A stretch of 64,000 nucleotides of DNA from Anthoceros angustus (Eukaryota > Streptophyta > Anthocerotopsida > Anthocerotales > Anthocerotaceae), in the NCBI GenBank assembly GCA_010909165.1, contig MU008164.1, forward strand, positions 1,240,001-1,304,000, written 5' to 3'. Made by a program: the position numbers and the translations under genes. Below, piece after piece: positions 1 to 11,760 of the stretch. The number at the start of each line of letters is the position of its first letter. Positions within the stretch are counted from its first letter, which is position 1. Under the pieces are notes generated by a model, which worked only from the letters and a program-made list of their open reading frames with translations, was not told where the DNA came from and ran no database searches.

Positions 1-75
1 GCTGAGTCTGATGGTCTTTTCAGCGAGGAAACGAATGATCCTAATACGAAGTATAGCAAAGGAAAATTGATGCTG

Positions 76-3000
76 TCACAGATGCTTCGCCACCGCTTCT
101 GCTGCAGCTCGGATCCAAGCGGCAGCAGCAACAGCTCCAGGGTCGGGGACGGTGGAGAGGACTTCAGGAGGGACGTAGCTCGAGCGCCCGGCCTGCGCCA
201 TAGAAAGAGTATGTTAAATTCTCGAGGTGAAGAGAGGATGCCTCATTCTGGCGTTTCAAAGGGGGATATAGCTGCTTCACCTGGGCTTGCATGGTCTTGG
301 TTGATTCGGCTCCAGCCTCGGCCGCACCCGCTGCTGCTAGAGCCGCTTTCACCGGGTCCTCACCTCGAGCCAATGCCTGTCATGGCAAGCACCATGCACA
401 AGCTTCAGATGATGTTCAACGATTGCTGCAGCTTGACAAATCCTTGACAGGTTAACCAACCTCCTTCAGCTCGGCGGATGCGGGAATGAAAGCATCAAGC
501 AGAGTTCGTTGGCCCGCGGTAGCCCCACCGTAAGTGATGACAGCTTTCACGGCCGTCTCAAACGCGGATGACCCTGCAGACACGAATACTTGTCAGGAGG
601 GTTGCCTGACCTCAGGAAGCGTTTCTGCTTCCAACCCATGGACATTCATGAAACACGCTGTTCATACTCCAGGCAGGAAACGAGACTCGTTTCTTCGACG
701 TGATGGGGGGACTTACATCTCTTAGCTGGAGGAGTGGACGCCGCAGCCTCCTTCAACCGCACGTATGCGGCCCGAAAGAAGATATCGTATCTGCGGCGAT
801 GTATGAAGAAGCAGCAGTTCAAGACATGAGCAACACATTCAGGGACAAGGACGCGATGCACTTCACAGCCAAAAAGTGAAATGGGTTGGTCGGCAACTCA
901 CAGCACTCCGCTTGTGCCACCGGCTACGCGTCTCACCGAAGCACCAATCTCATTGACGGTAGCGGCGTCATCGTTCAAAGGGTACCTGCAAAAGCAAACC
1001 TTTCACTTCGGTAACAGCCTCCTTCCTTTTGCTAAGGATGCAGTTTTGCTTGTAAAATCAGGATTCAGGTTTGGATCTCCTTTTGCCAAGGATGCAGTAC
1101 TTAGAGGCGGACTTAAACTCCTTACCGCTTTTTCATATCGTCGAGAATTGCCGTGGAAGCCTTCGCCATCTACGGTGTTAAAGCAGAATGAAGATAGGAT
1201 GTTGAGTATGAGGAATTCAACTCCAGGGAAGTCTTGTGAAATCAAAAGTTGGGAAAAAGTTCTTACTGTAATCCCACAATCTCCGTCACCAACTTTGCTA
1301 TCGTAATCGTTCAGAACCTTTGTGAGCTTAATGAGCGCCTCTGCAGCTGCACGGATGGCTTGTTCTAACAGGTAACCGTGTCTGCTGAGCTCCTGAGGTC
1401 TTTGTGGCACCTGTCCATACCATCATGGCGTGTGACTTTCAGGTACATTCGCGGAGACGAAAACAGACAGGTCTGCACAGTGGTGGCACGGTCCAGAGAT
1501 TACTCAAGAAAGTAGCATGATGACATACCACAACTGACTTGGAGGGGTCAGGGGCAAGCGGCACGGGCAATGTTGTTGGGGGTCGCGGCCCTGAAAGGAA
1601 AACACACAGCTATGACAGACAAGCCAAAGCTCAAGCGGGAACGGCAAGCCTATTCTTCAGTCTAGCTCATGACATGCCCAGGTGATGGTCTTGTCATTTC
1701 CAAGCGCATCCAACTTTCATGAGGGACCTCTGCGGATTTACATCAAAGAGGTTGACGTTCAACATACCATCAACGCCCACGGGCCAAGCAGGAGCCTTGG
1801 TAGGAGCATCGAGCCTCTGCAGAATGCAATCGTCCACCTTCAAAACTGAGAGGGAAAGTCCTGCTCGAGGTCGGGCCACAACACACAACAGTCAGTGGGA
1901 GCTTGAGCTACCGTTTCGCATGGACTGCAGCTAGCGAGCACCATAAAACTTGTAGACAGTGTCGGGGTCTGTAAATCCTTGCCTGCCATATCAAGAGACG
2001 TCATGAAAGTTCCTGAATAGACACGTTCAACAGCGAGCCCATGATCCAGCTGGAGCTGTGCAACAGCTCTCCCCGCGGCGATCATAACCTCCATCAGAGG
2101 CGTTGCACCAAGACTGTTCACAAAGCAGAGTAATCAGGGACTCCATCACAAAGGCGAGCTGTCCCTTTGAACTCTTGATCCCATCTGGTCACACCAAAAT
2201 CACCCGTACCTATTGACCATGAGGGCAACTCTGCTCCCTCGTTTGATCTGTGTGTACTGCGTTTCCTGAAGGCATCTCAAAGATATGCTTCAAATGAAGA
2301 GCTTCCAAGCTATCCAAGCCGGTACAACAATCAAAGTTGAGGCTACCAATACCAAGCAAGAACAGAAGCAAAGACGTACCGGAGAGAGAATCGTCTTCAG
2401 CACATTCGACACCACGTAATCCACAGGTTGCAAAACATCCACCTTGGCTCCACGCTCACCATGCTGCAAACGCGTATGGAATCTCTTAGCTCATGAGCTT
2501 TGTCAATTGAGCCACTAGTTGATGCAAATTGAGGGTGGCCTGCAGGTGGAAACTAGTATCAGCATGAGAGGATTCACCCACACGCTGCCTGAGGTGGGGC
2601 GCGCGCTCATGCCAGTTCGTCACACTTTTGCAACCATCCCTGAATAGCAAAGTTCATCCACATCCTACCGACCTCAACGATCAAACCCACCTCAAACCTA
2701 GGAAGCAACGTGACCCGTACATCGTATCTTAACGGTGACCCAGGGCGTACGGTGGACTTTCACAGAAATCTTACAATTCCAAGGCCCAGCTCCATCTCGC
2801 CAGATCCGAGGCGTTCGGGCATCAACTGTCCCGGAAGGGTGCAAACAGTCAAAGCAACCCCCATCGTCCCAACAAGTTGTGACACTCTGCGGGCTTCTGC
2901 AGCAACTTCTTGAAGGCTAAGGCCAGCAGCTGCCGCTGCCCCTGCAACCTGTTATGCCCAACCTATTGTGAGCTCCAACCGTTTACCCAACCCCTGCGAT

Positions 3001-4660
3001 TTCACTTCTCAGCCAGACAAAATGCTACTCAAGCAGCACAGTTTTCAGAAAATCAAACATGTTGAACATCGGTTCTTACCTTGTGCACAAACAGCGTCCC
3101 TGCAAGTCCTCGGCGACCAGCCAGACCCCGCGGTGGAGGCAGGGCACAATCATCTCCCACTATGACCATCTGTCAGTAAGAACATCAAAGACGGAAATGC
3201 AATCAGCTTGAGAAACGAAAACCAACCACGAGCACGTGTTGCTCATCTTCGTGCCCCACGACACAGCACAGTCCAAGAGTTTCTTCGAGCTTTGACGAAC
3301 CTCCACTTTGTATCCTTCTGCTTTGGCTTGTTCAGCTGCAAGCCCAAAGTGTAGGCGGTCCCCGGTGTAGTTCTGTATCATGGCTGCAGGCATCAGACAA
3401 GGGCTCTTTCCTGTTTGGCTTCCTACTTGCAGGTCAAAAAGAAAACATTCACAAGCTGACCTTCACGACGAGCAGACAACCAGGAGGTCCCGTAACCGCA
3501 CGAATGCCCTACAATACAACAAAGCCAAGTTGGAGGAAATGCCAACCAAGACCCCCATCCAGTAGATCTGGCCCACAGAGCACTAGGGAAAGCACAACGA
3601 GCAAAACAAACTTACAGCAACGATAGCATCACTCGGTGGCGACGTAAATACATCTCCACAAATGGCAGCAGTCAACATGCCCACACCTACATACCCTGCA
3701 TGGGCAGGCTCATGACCACTCCCTCCTCCTGCTCGGGAGAAGTTCACATGAGTAGCGATCACGGCAACAACGCACGAGCTCCAAAGCTCTTTGAAAAACT
3801 ACAGTCCTTGCATTCTGACGTCTGACAGCCCTGACAGCACCTCACCCAACCCATCCCACCACCTCACCTGATATCACGGCGACCTTGTCATAACTCCCCC
3901 GAACAACATCAGCTCTGAGAACCACCTTCACCTGCCATAGGACATACAACAAAGCAACTGTCGAACCTGAAACGCATCAGCCCGCCCCACAAGAGCCCAA
4001 GCACCCCACATACCTCCGGAAAACCATCCAGATACTCCAAATTGGGGTACGTCTCCACAAGCCCCTGGATAAATTCCACCACCACATCTGCCAGGCCAGG
4101 AAACAACACTCCGTCAGCACACCACATTCCAGCCACCACGCCTGCACAAGCAACACTTTACCGTACGATCTCCCCGAGACCCTAGCTTCCACAAAAACAG
4201 CAATGCAAAGCAATGAGCCACACCCTGTCGACACCCAACCACGACGGCATTCCCCACCCCCACACCGACCCTCCACAACCTCGAACGTACGACGACCGGG
4301 ACTCCCTTTCCCCCGTACACCAGTACCCCCTCCCCCCACGCACACGCACAAGCACAAGCACAAGCACGCACGTCCCGAGCTCTCCCACCCCGCAGATCCC
4401 TCACGCCAAACGCATTGCGCAACCTGGAGAAGAAGCAATGCATTGCAGGCCGGCGAGCGGGCAGAAACGGAGCAGGAGCAGCCGCACGAGCATGAGCATT
4501 TCCACTCCGGCAGCACAGGCGAGACAGAGCGCAATTGGGCGGGTCCAGAATTGGCAGCGAGGAGCAGGAGGGGCACGACGCGGCATCGAGCGCGAGCGGA
4601 GAGGGCAGGCAGAGCGGTACCGCTGGGATCGTTGATGAGCTTCTTCCCGGCAGCAGCCAT
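76..4660 (-). CDS. DAK: Dihydroxyacetone kinase (DAK1/DAK2 type), 20 exons, complete
   Basis: ATP-dependent kinase that phosphorylates dihydroxyacetone to DHAP in the cytosol. Exons read from the minus strand and joined at GT-AG sites: 4660-4621, 4087-4014, 3931-3868, 3728-3616, 3508-3461, 3372-3301, 3169-3080, 2948-2775, 2463-2380, 2265-2210, 2113-1983, 1860-1768, 1590-1529, 1410-1267, 1169-1126, 985-902, 790-717, 573-461, 376-281, 192-76. All phases agree and give about 590 residues, the usual plant length. The N-terminal DhaK domain shows [15 protein letters not shown] and [21 protein letters not shown] Pro-rich linker follows, then the DhaL domain with KVGDGDCG (nucleotide/Mg site), GGTSGVLYD and GGATAGQRT. 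The intron after exon 11 starts with GC, not GT. The start is the first Met of [13 protein letters not shown], typical of plant DAKs. No disabling change seen. Confidence 0.93.
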
Positions 4661-5517
4661 GGCGGGGGCGGGGTGCGAATCCCGGAGCGCAGCGCAGGCT
4701 GCCCGCGTCAGCAGCAGCAGCAGCTGAGGCGGGGAGCTGGAGCAGCAGCAGCGCGAGGCGCATTGAGCGGATCCGGGGCCCAGGAGCGATCCGAGGCGGA
4801 GACGGAGGCGGAGGCGGAGGCCCAGGCTGAGGAAGCAGACCAGACGCTGCCTGTGGCTGGCTGGCTCGCCTTGGGCTTGGCCTTGGGCAGCCTTGGGCTC
4901 GGCCTTGGGCTTGGCAGGTGAGCAGCCGCGGCAAGTGTGGATAAATATGTAGGCCGAGACGAGGCGAGGCGAGGCTGCAGGAGCCTCATCAGCGAGGAGG
5001 TCCCTGCTTGCACGGTACCTTTGCCTGCCCCCACTGACAGCCTCCGCCTACCTGCCCCATATTAATCGCCGGGGCATCCTTTCACTTCCCTGCTTTCTAC
5101 TCCATGTCACTCTCCGTTTGTACTGCACGGGGCTCGAACCCTCAACGTCCCCTGCGCGCCACTCGCAGATTCCCGTGCTGGCCAGGAGCCCCTGCCAGGC
5201 ACCAGGCATCAGGCACCAGGCAGCAGCCTGGGACGTGCTCAGTCCGCTTTACTTACCGTCGTACTCTTTTCCACTCCTTACTCTCTTCACCGCCCACACA
5301 AAGCATATGCTGTGTAAGTTTTGTGTTTCTATCGAGTCAAGTATTATTCTACTCTTACTCTATCCAATCTGCCTCGTACCTTGTTCACCCAGTTGAGTAA
5401 ACTTTGCATGGACAGGTCATTCGCTCAGTGCAATGAACCGAGACACACCATGTGGTGAACCACGACATCTCGTGGTACTCCACCGACTCACGACACGACA
5501 AACTGGATGGGCGTCTG

Positions 5518-5755
5518 CTGGCACACCACCCACTCCAAGCAGTAGTCATTCTGCCTACTCCACTTAGCGTACCTTGTCCTCCACTGACTCCAAACAGTAG
5601 CCGATCTGCCCACTCGACTTAGCGTACCTTGCCCACCACCGACTCCAAACAGTAGCCGATCTGCCCACTCCATTTAGCGTACCTTGCCCACCACGACTCC
5701 AGACAGTAGTCGATCCGCCCACTCCACTTAGCGTACCTTGTCCTCCACCCAGTTC
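5518..5755. repeat. Minisatellite, about 50-60 bp units
   Basis: About four head-to-tail units share ACTTAGCGTACCTTG followed by CCACCGACTCCA and a GTAGTCGATCYGCCC segment. The same array occurs in degraded form at 7290-7515 in the second tandem unit, so it predates the 1.76-kb duplication. No coding potential is apparent. Confidence 0.75.
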
Positions 5756-6380
5756 CACCGAGTTGAGCTTTTTTGCATGGACACGGCGGCGGTGGATCGG
5801 GCGATGAGCAAGACACACTGCGGTATGGTGAGATGAGCAGACACACGGTATGGTGGTGAGACATCTCCCAGCAGCACACCACATTCCAGCCACCACGCCT
5901 GCACAAGCAACACTTTACCGTACGATCTCCCCGAGACCCTAGCTTCCACAAAAACAGCAATGCAAAGCAATGAGCCACACCCTGTCGACACCCAACCACG
6001 ACGGCATTCCCCACCCCCACACCGACCCTCCACAACCTCGAACGTACGACGACCGGGACTCCCTTTCCCCCGTACACCAGTACCCCCTCCCCCCACGCAC
6101 ACGCACAAGCACAAGCACAAGCACGCACGTCCCGAGCTCTCCCACCCCGCAGATCCCTCACGCCAAACGCATTGCGCAACCTGGAGAAGAAGCAATGCAT
6201 TGCAGGCCGGCGAGCGGGCAGAAACGGGAGCAGGAGCAGCCGCACGAGCATGAGCATTTCCCACTCCGGCAGCACAGGCAGAGACAGAGCGCAATTGGGC
6301 GGGTCCAGAATTGGCAGCGAGGAGCAGGAGGGGCACGACGCGGCATCGAGCGCGAGCGGAGAGGGCAGGCAGAGCGGTAC

Positions 6381-6420
6381 CGCTGGGATCGTTGATGAGC
6401 TTCTTCCCGGCAGCAGCCAT
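6381..6420 (-). other. Duplicate DAK first exon
   Basis: This exact copy of the 40-nt coding part of DAK exon 1 lies 1.76 kb upstream of the first, with the same ATG and the same GTACCG donor. No copy of exon 2 or later exons follows inside this unit. It could serve as an alternative first exon spliced over unit 1 to the acceptor at 4088, which would leave the protein unchanged, or it could be inert. The sequence alone does not show which. Confidence 0.75.
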
Positions 6421-7289
6421 GGCGGGGAGCGGGGGGTGCGAATCCCCGGAGCGCAGCGCAGGCTGCCCGCGTCAGCAGCAGCAGCAGCAGCTGAGGCGGG
6501 GGAGCTGGAGCAGCAGCAGCGCGAGGCGCATTGAGCGGATCCGGGGCCCAGGAGCGATCCGAGGCGGAGACGGAGGCGGAGGCGGAGGCCCAGGCTGAGG
6601 AAGCAGACCAGACGCTGCCTGTGGCTGGCTGGCTCGCCTTGGGCTTGGCCTTGGGCTTGGCCTTGGGCTCGGCCTTGGGCTTGGCTTGGCAGGTGAGAGC
6701 AGCCGCGGCAAGTGTGGATAAATATGTAGGCCGAGACGAGGCGAGGCGAGGCTGCAGGAGCCTCATCAGCGAGGAGGTCCTGCTTGCACGGTACCTTTGC
6801 CTGCCCCCACTGACAGCCTCCGCCTACCTGCCCCATATTAATCGCCGGGGCATCCTTTCACTTCCCTGCTTTCTACTCCATGTCACTCTCCGTTTGTACT
6901 GCACGGGCTCGAACCCTCAACGTCCCCTGCGCGCCACTGCAGCAGATTCCCGTGCTGGCCAGGAGCCCCTGCCAGGCACCAGGCATCAGGCACCAGGCAG
7001 CAGCCTGGGACGTGCTCAGTCCGCTTTACTTACCGTCGTACTCTTTTCCACTCCTTACTCTCTTCACCGCCCACACAAAGCATATGCTGTGTAAGTTTTG
7101 TGTTTCTATCGAGTCAAGTATTATTCTACTCTTACTCTATCCAATCTGCCTCGTACCTTGTTCACCCAGTTGAGTAAACTTTGCATGGACAGGTCATTCG
7201 CTCAGTGCAATGAACCGAGACACACCATGTGGTGAACCACGACATCTCGTGGTACTCCACCGACTCACGACACGACAAACTGGATGGGC

Positions 7290-7515
7290 GCCTGCACACC
7301 ACCACTCCAAGCGGTGGCCGATCGCCCACTCCACTTAGCGTACCTTGTCCTCCGACTCCAAGCGAGCCGATCGCCCACTCGACTTAGCGTTTGCCCACCA
7401 CCGACTCAAGCGATGGCCGATCGCCCACTCCATTTAGCGTACCTTGCCCACCACGACTCCAGACAGTAGTCGATCCGCCCACTCCACTTAGCGTACCTTG
7501 TCCTCCACCCAGTTC
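7290..7515. repeat. Minisatellite, second-unit copy
   Basis: Degraded counterpart of the 5518-5755 array. Several units have lost short internal segments such as AACAGTA, so spacing is less regular than in the first copy. Confidence 0.65.
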
Positions 7516-7659
7516 CACCGAGTTGAGCTTTTTTGCATGGACACGGCAGTGGATCGGAGCGATGAACCGAGACACACACGGTATGGTGAGATGAACCGAG
7601 ACACACACGGTATGGTGAACTGAGACATCTCCCACTGGCACACCACCCACTCACAACAC

Positions 7660-7885
7660 GACAAAGTGGGTTGTGGGCGAAGAGACGGTACATGTACTCA
7701 TATTCCTCTGCGCAAAGGGTTTCGCTTATACGCAACATGTTCATAAAAGATTCTGGGTGAGTGGGAGTCAGTTTGACAAGGGTACAAGTACTGTCATACA
7801 GTATTCCTCTACGCTCAAAGATTCTGCGTATCCGCAATATGGTCATAAAAGATCTTGGGTCAGTTGGAGTCAGTTTGACTCGTTG
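7660..7885. repeat. Imperfect tandem repeat, about 100 bp x2
   Basis: Two units each run from TATTCCTCTRCGC through CATAAAAGAT to GGAGTCAGTTTGAC. Both reading directions contain stops or are very short, so this is treated as noncoding repeat sequence. Confidence 0.65.
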
Positions 7886-7889
7886 TTCA

Positions 7890-8411
7890 AAACACAAGCA
7901 ACATGGATTTCTGGTCCTTTGACTAGCTCTTTACTTTTCTTCGTATATGTGTCCTCAATACGTGTTATTTCCACGTTATATGCTACACGCACTCCTACTC
8001 CCTCTTTGTAGTTCTTGGTGCTATATGTTAAATATTTTTACTTTGTTACTCCTAGACGTAATAGGACAAATCAATATATGTTATTTTGATTAATTAGTGT
8101 AAGCTATAGGATTAAATAATAATTAAAACACATAGCAATATGAACATGTTTGCCTTTTTCAAATAGAGTTAACAATCATAACGTAGGTGATCCTCACTTA
8201 GTATGATCATTAATTATTCAACTACACAATTTTTGGCTGGTCAATGTGATTCTTGCATTTAAGATTTCAATTTTTTCCAAGAGAAACTACCCCATCCGCG
8301 TCATTTCCAGAAAAGCTTCCTGAAATAATCTCCGTCACTTGCAAGCCTTTCTGCAGGGCACTATTTCCACTCTTCATTAGAAAGCTACATTGTACGACGT
8401 GAGGCAGCAGC
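7890..8411. other. AT-rich intergenic sequence
   Basis: I see no gene, RNA or mobile element that I can support here. The stretch is AT-rich with no sustained reading frame. Confidence 0.5.
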
Positions 8412-8657
8412 GAAGATTTACGTAAGTGGAGATTTGTCGGAACTCCTTTCTTTGATTGTTATCGGCTCATTGAGGACTCGGGGTTTCTTGCGTTGTGTTA
8501 ACACACATGCTTTGATGTGCAGTTTAGTGTTTAGGAAGATTTACGTAAGTGGAGATTTGTCGGAACTCCTTTCTTTGATTGTTATCGGCTCATCGAGGAC
8601 TCGGGGTTTCTTGCGTTGTGTTAACACACATGCTTTCATGTGCAGTTTAGTGTTTAG
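8412..8657. repeat. 123-bp tandem duplication
   Basis: Units 8412-8534 and 8535-8657 differ at only a few positions (for example TCATTGAGG against TCATCGAGG and CTTTGATG against CTTTCATG). The near-identity points to a recent event. No known element recognised. Confidence 0.85.
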
Positions 8658-9118
8658 GGTTTGTTGCAAGGTGGAAGATAACTCTTTGATGAAGCTTTGG
8701 GAATAGCCTAGGCGTCTCGCAAATAGAGTTAAGGCATAATGAAGGTGATATTTCAGTAAGAAAAACGGGGTGGAGGGGTGGAAAGGCTTTTACAGCAAGC
8801 TCATTCGCAACGTAGGTACAACATCCTACTTGCTTCACTATTTATGTCCACTATTGGTGGACAAAGTGACAGATGTAGTTGGTTCTATCTATAAGATGTT
8901 TATGCTTAGTAGAGGGGCTTACCCTTTGATGTATGCACATGAGACGCATGAAATATTTGAAATGCAAGATGCTTGCTTTGAGAGCTTTCGGTGTAGATGC
9001 AAACATATCAGTAAATTCATTCCTACAGCAATCTCTATTTTCGGATTACAAATGAGTATACCTACGTAACCTTGTGAGTATATCGGATTCTCCAGAAAGT
9101 ATTTGGTCGATACAGACG

Positions 9119-9268
9119 TCGAGACGGCCTCCCATGATACTACTTGACACATTTGTAATGACGACTGTTGTGACTTTAGACCATATTCACATATCGAGAT
9201 GGCTTACTATAATATTACTTGACATATTTGTAATGACTATTGTTTTGACTTCAGACAATTTTAAGAAG
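9119..9268. repeat. 75-bp imperfect tandem repeat x2
   Basis: Both units start TCGAGAYGGC and contain ATATTTGTAATGAC-like and TTTGACTTCAGAC-like blocks. They are about 80 percent alike by eye. Flanking sequence to 9340 and from 8660 is AT-rich with no supported gene. Confidence 0.65.
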
Positions 9269-9369
9269 CTCCATCATCAAACAGTACATGATGTTATCAC
9301 TTTTACCTTTCAGCTACGTGACAAAACAACATGACATTTTATCATGACATTTGTGAGTTGCTTGTCCAC

Positions 9370-9515
9370 ATTCCAAGCAAGCAAGCAGCACACAGTCCAA
9401 ACTTACCAAGCAACCAAACACACAGTCCAACTTGGTAAGTTTGGACTGTGTGCTCTTCGATGCTGCTTGCTTCTGGTTTGGTAAGTTTGGATTGTGTGCT
9501 CTTGGATGCTGCACG
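9370..9515. repeat. Inverted repeat, MITE-like or hairpin
   Basis: AGCACACAGTCCAAACTTACCA near 9385 is answered by TGGTAAGTTTGGACTGTGTGCT near 9433, and a second inverted partner follows near 9478. The arms also share the AGCAAGCAGC flank. The arrangement would fold into a long hairpin. No transposase or clear target-site duplication is visible. Confidence 0.6.
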
Positions 9516-9519
9516 GATG

Positions 9520-10075
9520 GGAATCAACTTTCTCTACTGTTTGAAAACTTTCTAGAATTCTAGAAAGTTTTAAAAGAAATTATAACACTTTACAGATTAA
9601 AACAAAAATATTTTGAATATTTTCTAATATATCTCAATCTATTCTAGAAAAAAATGTGTCAAAATGTATAACATACTTAATAACTTACTAATATTTTTTT
9701 GGACCTAATCAATCTTAATATATATCCAATCATGCCTAATGTTCAATCATTCTGATTGTATATATTCAACCCTTAATTTTTCCCGTATCTATGTAACCCT
9801 AATAACTCGTCGTAATAGAGGTGAACGGGATGCAGTTTGGCATGCCCGTAAGGAAAAAACAACATTCTCTAGCGCTCTCTCCTCAGCGACTATGCTAGTG
9901 CGACTGCAACAAGCATGTGCGAATGGATCCACACTGTACCCATCCCTTACACAATGTCCCTCTGTTCAAGATGTTCAAGATTTGACATGATCACTGTGGA
10001 ACAGTGTGGACATGTGTAGATTCTTCGTTACCACCAGGTGTGTCCCACTCGGAGTTTTCAAGAGACCAAACGCCA
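9520..10075. other. AT-rich intergenic sequence
   Basis: Very AT-rich sequence, especially 9540-9790, with no supported gene. Confidence 0.45.
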
Positions 10076-10079
10076 GAGC

Positions 10080-10556
10080 TAGCTTCTCAGCATGCCCACA
10101 AAGCACATCTTCCTTTTCCTACCCCCATAACGGGAGATGAGCGCATGTGCTGATACACTCTGAGGCTCCAGTTTAACGAAACCCTCAAAACACCGTGTCG
10201 CCCTCTCAATACCCCAGTGACTTTTGCTGGCGTTCAACAAAGACGTCAACCCCACAACATTGTTTTGGCTCCCAGACAACAGCGTGTTCCCTGCCCCACC
10301 TAGATAGCTCGCACGCCCAAGAAGATCAATCATGCAACTATAATGCTCGAGAGAGTAGGTTTGATGCAATGCTGTTCAGCCATGGAATCAAAGTCCTTGC
10401 GACCCTCGTGCAAAAGTCCCTCAAGACTGCAGGCTACCAGAAGGCAAGTAAGAGTAGCAACATCAGGCTGAATACCGGAAACCAACATCTCCTCAAAACA
10501 AGTTAGTGCTCTATGACCATCATCACAATTACGATACCCAGATATCAGGGCGGTTC
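10080..10556 (-). pseudogene. PPR protein fragment, frameshifted
   Basis: Read from about 10556 downward, the minus strand gives CFEEMLVSGIQPDVATLT and FDSMAEQHCIKPT. After a frameshift near 10350-10360 it gives LEHYSCMIDLLGRASYLG and then FEGFVKLEPQSVSAHALIS. These are hallmark segments of the C-terminal PPR repeats and E motifs of plant organelle RNA-editing factors. The N-terminal repeats, a start codon and the rest of the gene are absent, and key residues are altered, so this is a decayed fragment and not a working gene. No intact PPR gene is present in the window. Confidence 0.82.
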
Positions 10557-10970
10557 AAGTCACTTTGTCCGTAGTGGTCAAGCTGGCGCAAGCGGCACAC
10601 ACAAGGTTGTTGAGGATCGCCAACATCAAGCTTGCTTTGCTGCGCTTAGCGCTCCTGTAACAGAAAGATGCGCAAGTGAGCCAGCCAGCCAACCTGCAAC
10701 TCTGGTCCACAGAATATATACGTACACTGCTCGTCGGAGCCACCAGCCCAAACCCGCCGCTCCTGGGGCGGCGTCCAAGGGTAAGACAGCGGGAGGTTAG
10801 GCCCCGCCCCCGACCCTCTCCTCCATGGGTGGCAGGATCGTCAGAACCTCTTCAATCCCCTGGTCTGAAAGCGTTGAAGTGCTGTGGGGATACTCGTGGC
10901 ACGACCGGTCTGGCTCCAAACCACCCCTGCGGCCGCCATGTCCAACAAAACCAAAGGATCAGAGCCCACC

Positions 10971-11421
10971 AAGACAGAAAAACCAAGCTCTCACACCAAT
11001 CTTTTCCCCCTACAAAATTGCCCTGGCTGACGCTGTCAGCTGATGGTGCATGTTGTGTCCTCATCAGGATCAGCACAGGTCTATGTGTTGGTCATCATCC
11101 AGCTTCCAGGGGCAACAAGAAGCAGAAAGGGCCATCCACGACGCTCGCATCACTGGAGATGGATGAAAATCTGAATCCCCGAAACATCACCACCCAAGAC
11201 AGAAAAACCAAGCTCCCACACCAATCTTTTTCCCCTACAAAATTGCCCTGGCTGAAGCCGTCAGCTGATGGTGCATGTTGTGTCCTCATCAGGATCAGCA
11301 CAGGTCTATGTGTAGGTCATCATCCAGCTTCCAGGGACAACAAAAAGCAGAAAGGGCCATTCACGACGCTCGCATCACTGGAGATGGATGAAAATCTGAA
11401 TCCCCGAGACATCACCACCCA
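10971..11421. repeat. 225-bp tandem duplication
   Basis: Units 10971-11195 and 11196-11421 are about 95 percent alike by eye. A long plus-strand frame (10676-11563) crosses both units, but its content is low-complexity and unlike any protein I recognise, so I attribute the open frame to the repeat and do not call a gene. Sequence from 10560 to 10970 and 11422 to 11755 shows nothing else I can support. Confidence 0.8.
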
Positions 11422-11760
11422 AGCAAGACACAAACAGCTGAAGAGCTCATACAAAATCGAAAACAACGCCAGGCTGAATCCTGCTGGTGAAAGAACCCAG
11501 ACCATCCTTCAGGCGGCTGATAGTGGTCACTCATCGATAATACAAGAACATAGCATAGCATGATCAAGCCTGAGGGAAGAAGGTGCATGTTGCTAGAACT
11601 GAACTACTTGGCAGCAGGAAAGATGTAGTAGTCATTAATATGGAGACAACTAAATGAAGCGAACCTGCCATTGTGCACTCCCAACACGTGAAAGACCAAA
11701 CAATGTTCCCTACCTGCATATCCTCATCCTAACTCACGCAAAATTTCACGGGGGAGCCCC

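Larger units (their letters stand above)
4120..7640. repeat. 1.76-kb tandem duplication of DAK exon 1, intron 1 part and promoter (two units)
   Basis: Unit 1 is about 4120-5880 and unit 2 about 5881-7640; the DAK start codon at 4660 recurs at 6420, a period near 1757-1760 bp. The units are highly similar and differ by small indels, for example in a CAG run (about 4709 and 6473) and in a GCCTTGGGCTTG dodecamer repeat (about 4867-4915 and 6638-6690). Unit 2 is bounded by the same GACATCTCCCA...GGCACACCAC sequence that ends unit 1. Each unit carries a candidate promoter reading toward DAK. Confidence 0.9.

Noticed and set aside
5115-5195. tRNA-like T-arm: the minus strand reads GGGTTCGAGCCC (a B-box match) near 5125-5137, repeated in the second tandem unit near 6903
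   Set aside because: No matching acceptor stem, A box or anticodon arm can be built at the right distance on either side.
5619-6836. 405-residue minus-strand open frame over the second DAK first exon
   Set aside because: It runs through promoter, exon and intron sequence of the duplicated unit in the wrong frame for DAK.
10850-10955. Short minus-strand frame starting MAAAGVVWSQTGRA, possible small organelle protein
   Set aside because: Only about 33 residues, no homology recognised and no clear leader or conserved context.
10676-11563. 295-residue plus-strand open frame
   Set aside because: Spans a 225-bp tandem repeat and lacks any recognisable domain; duplication of a chance frame explains its length.
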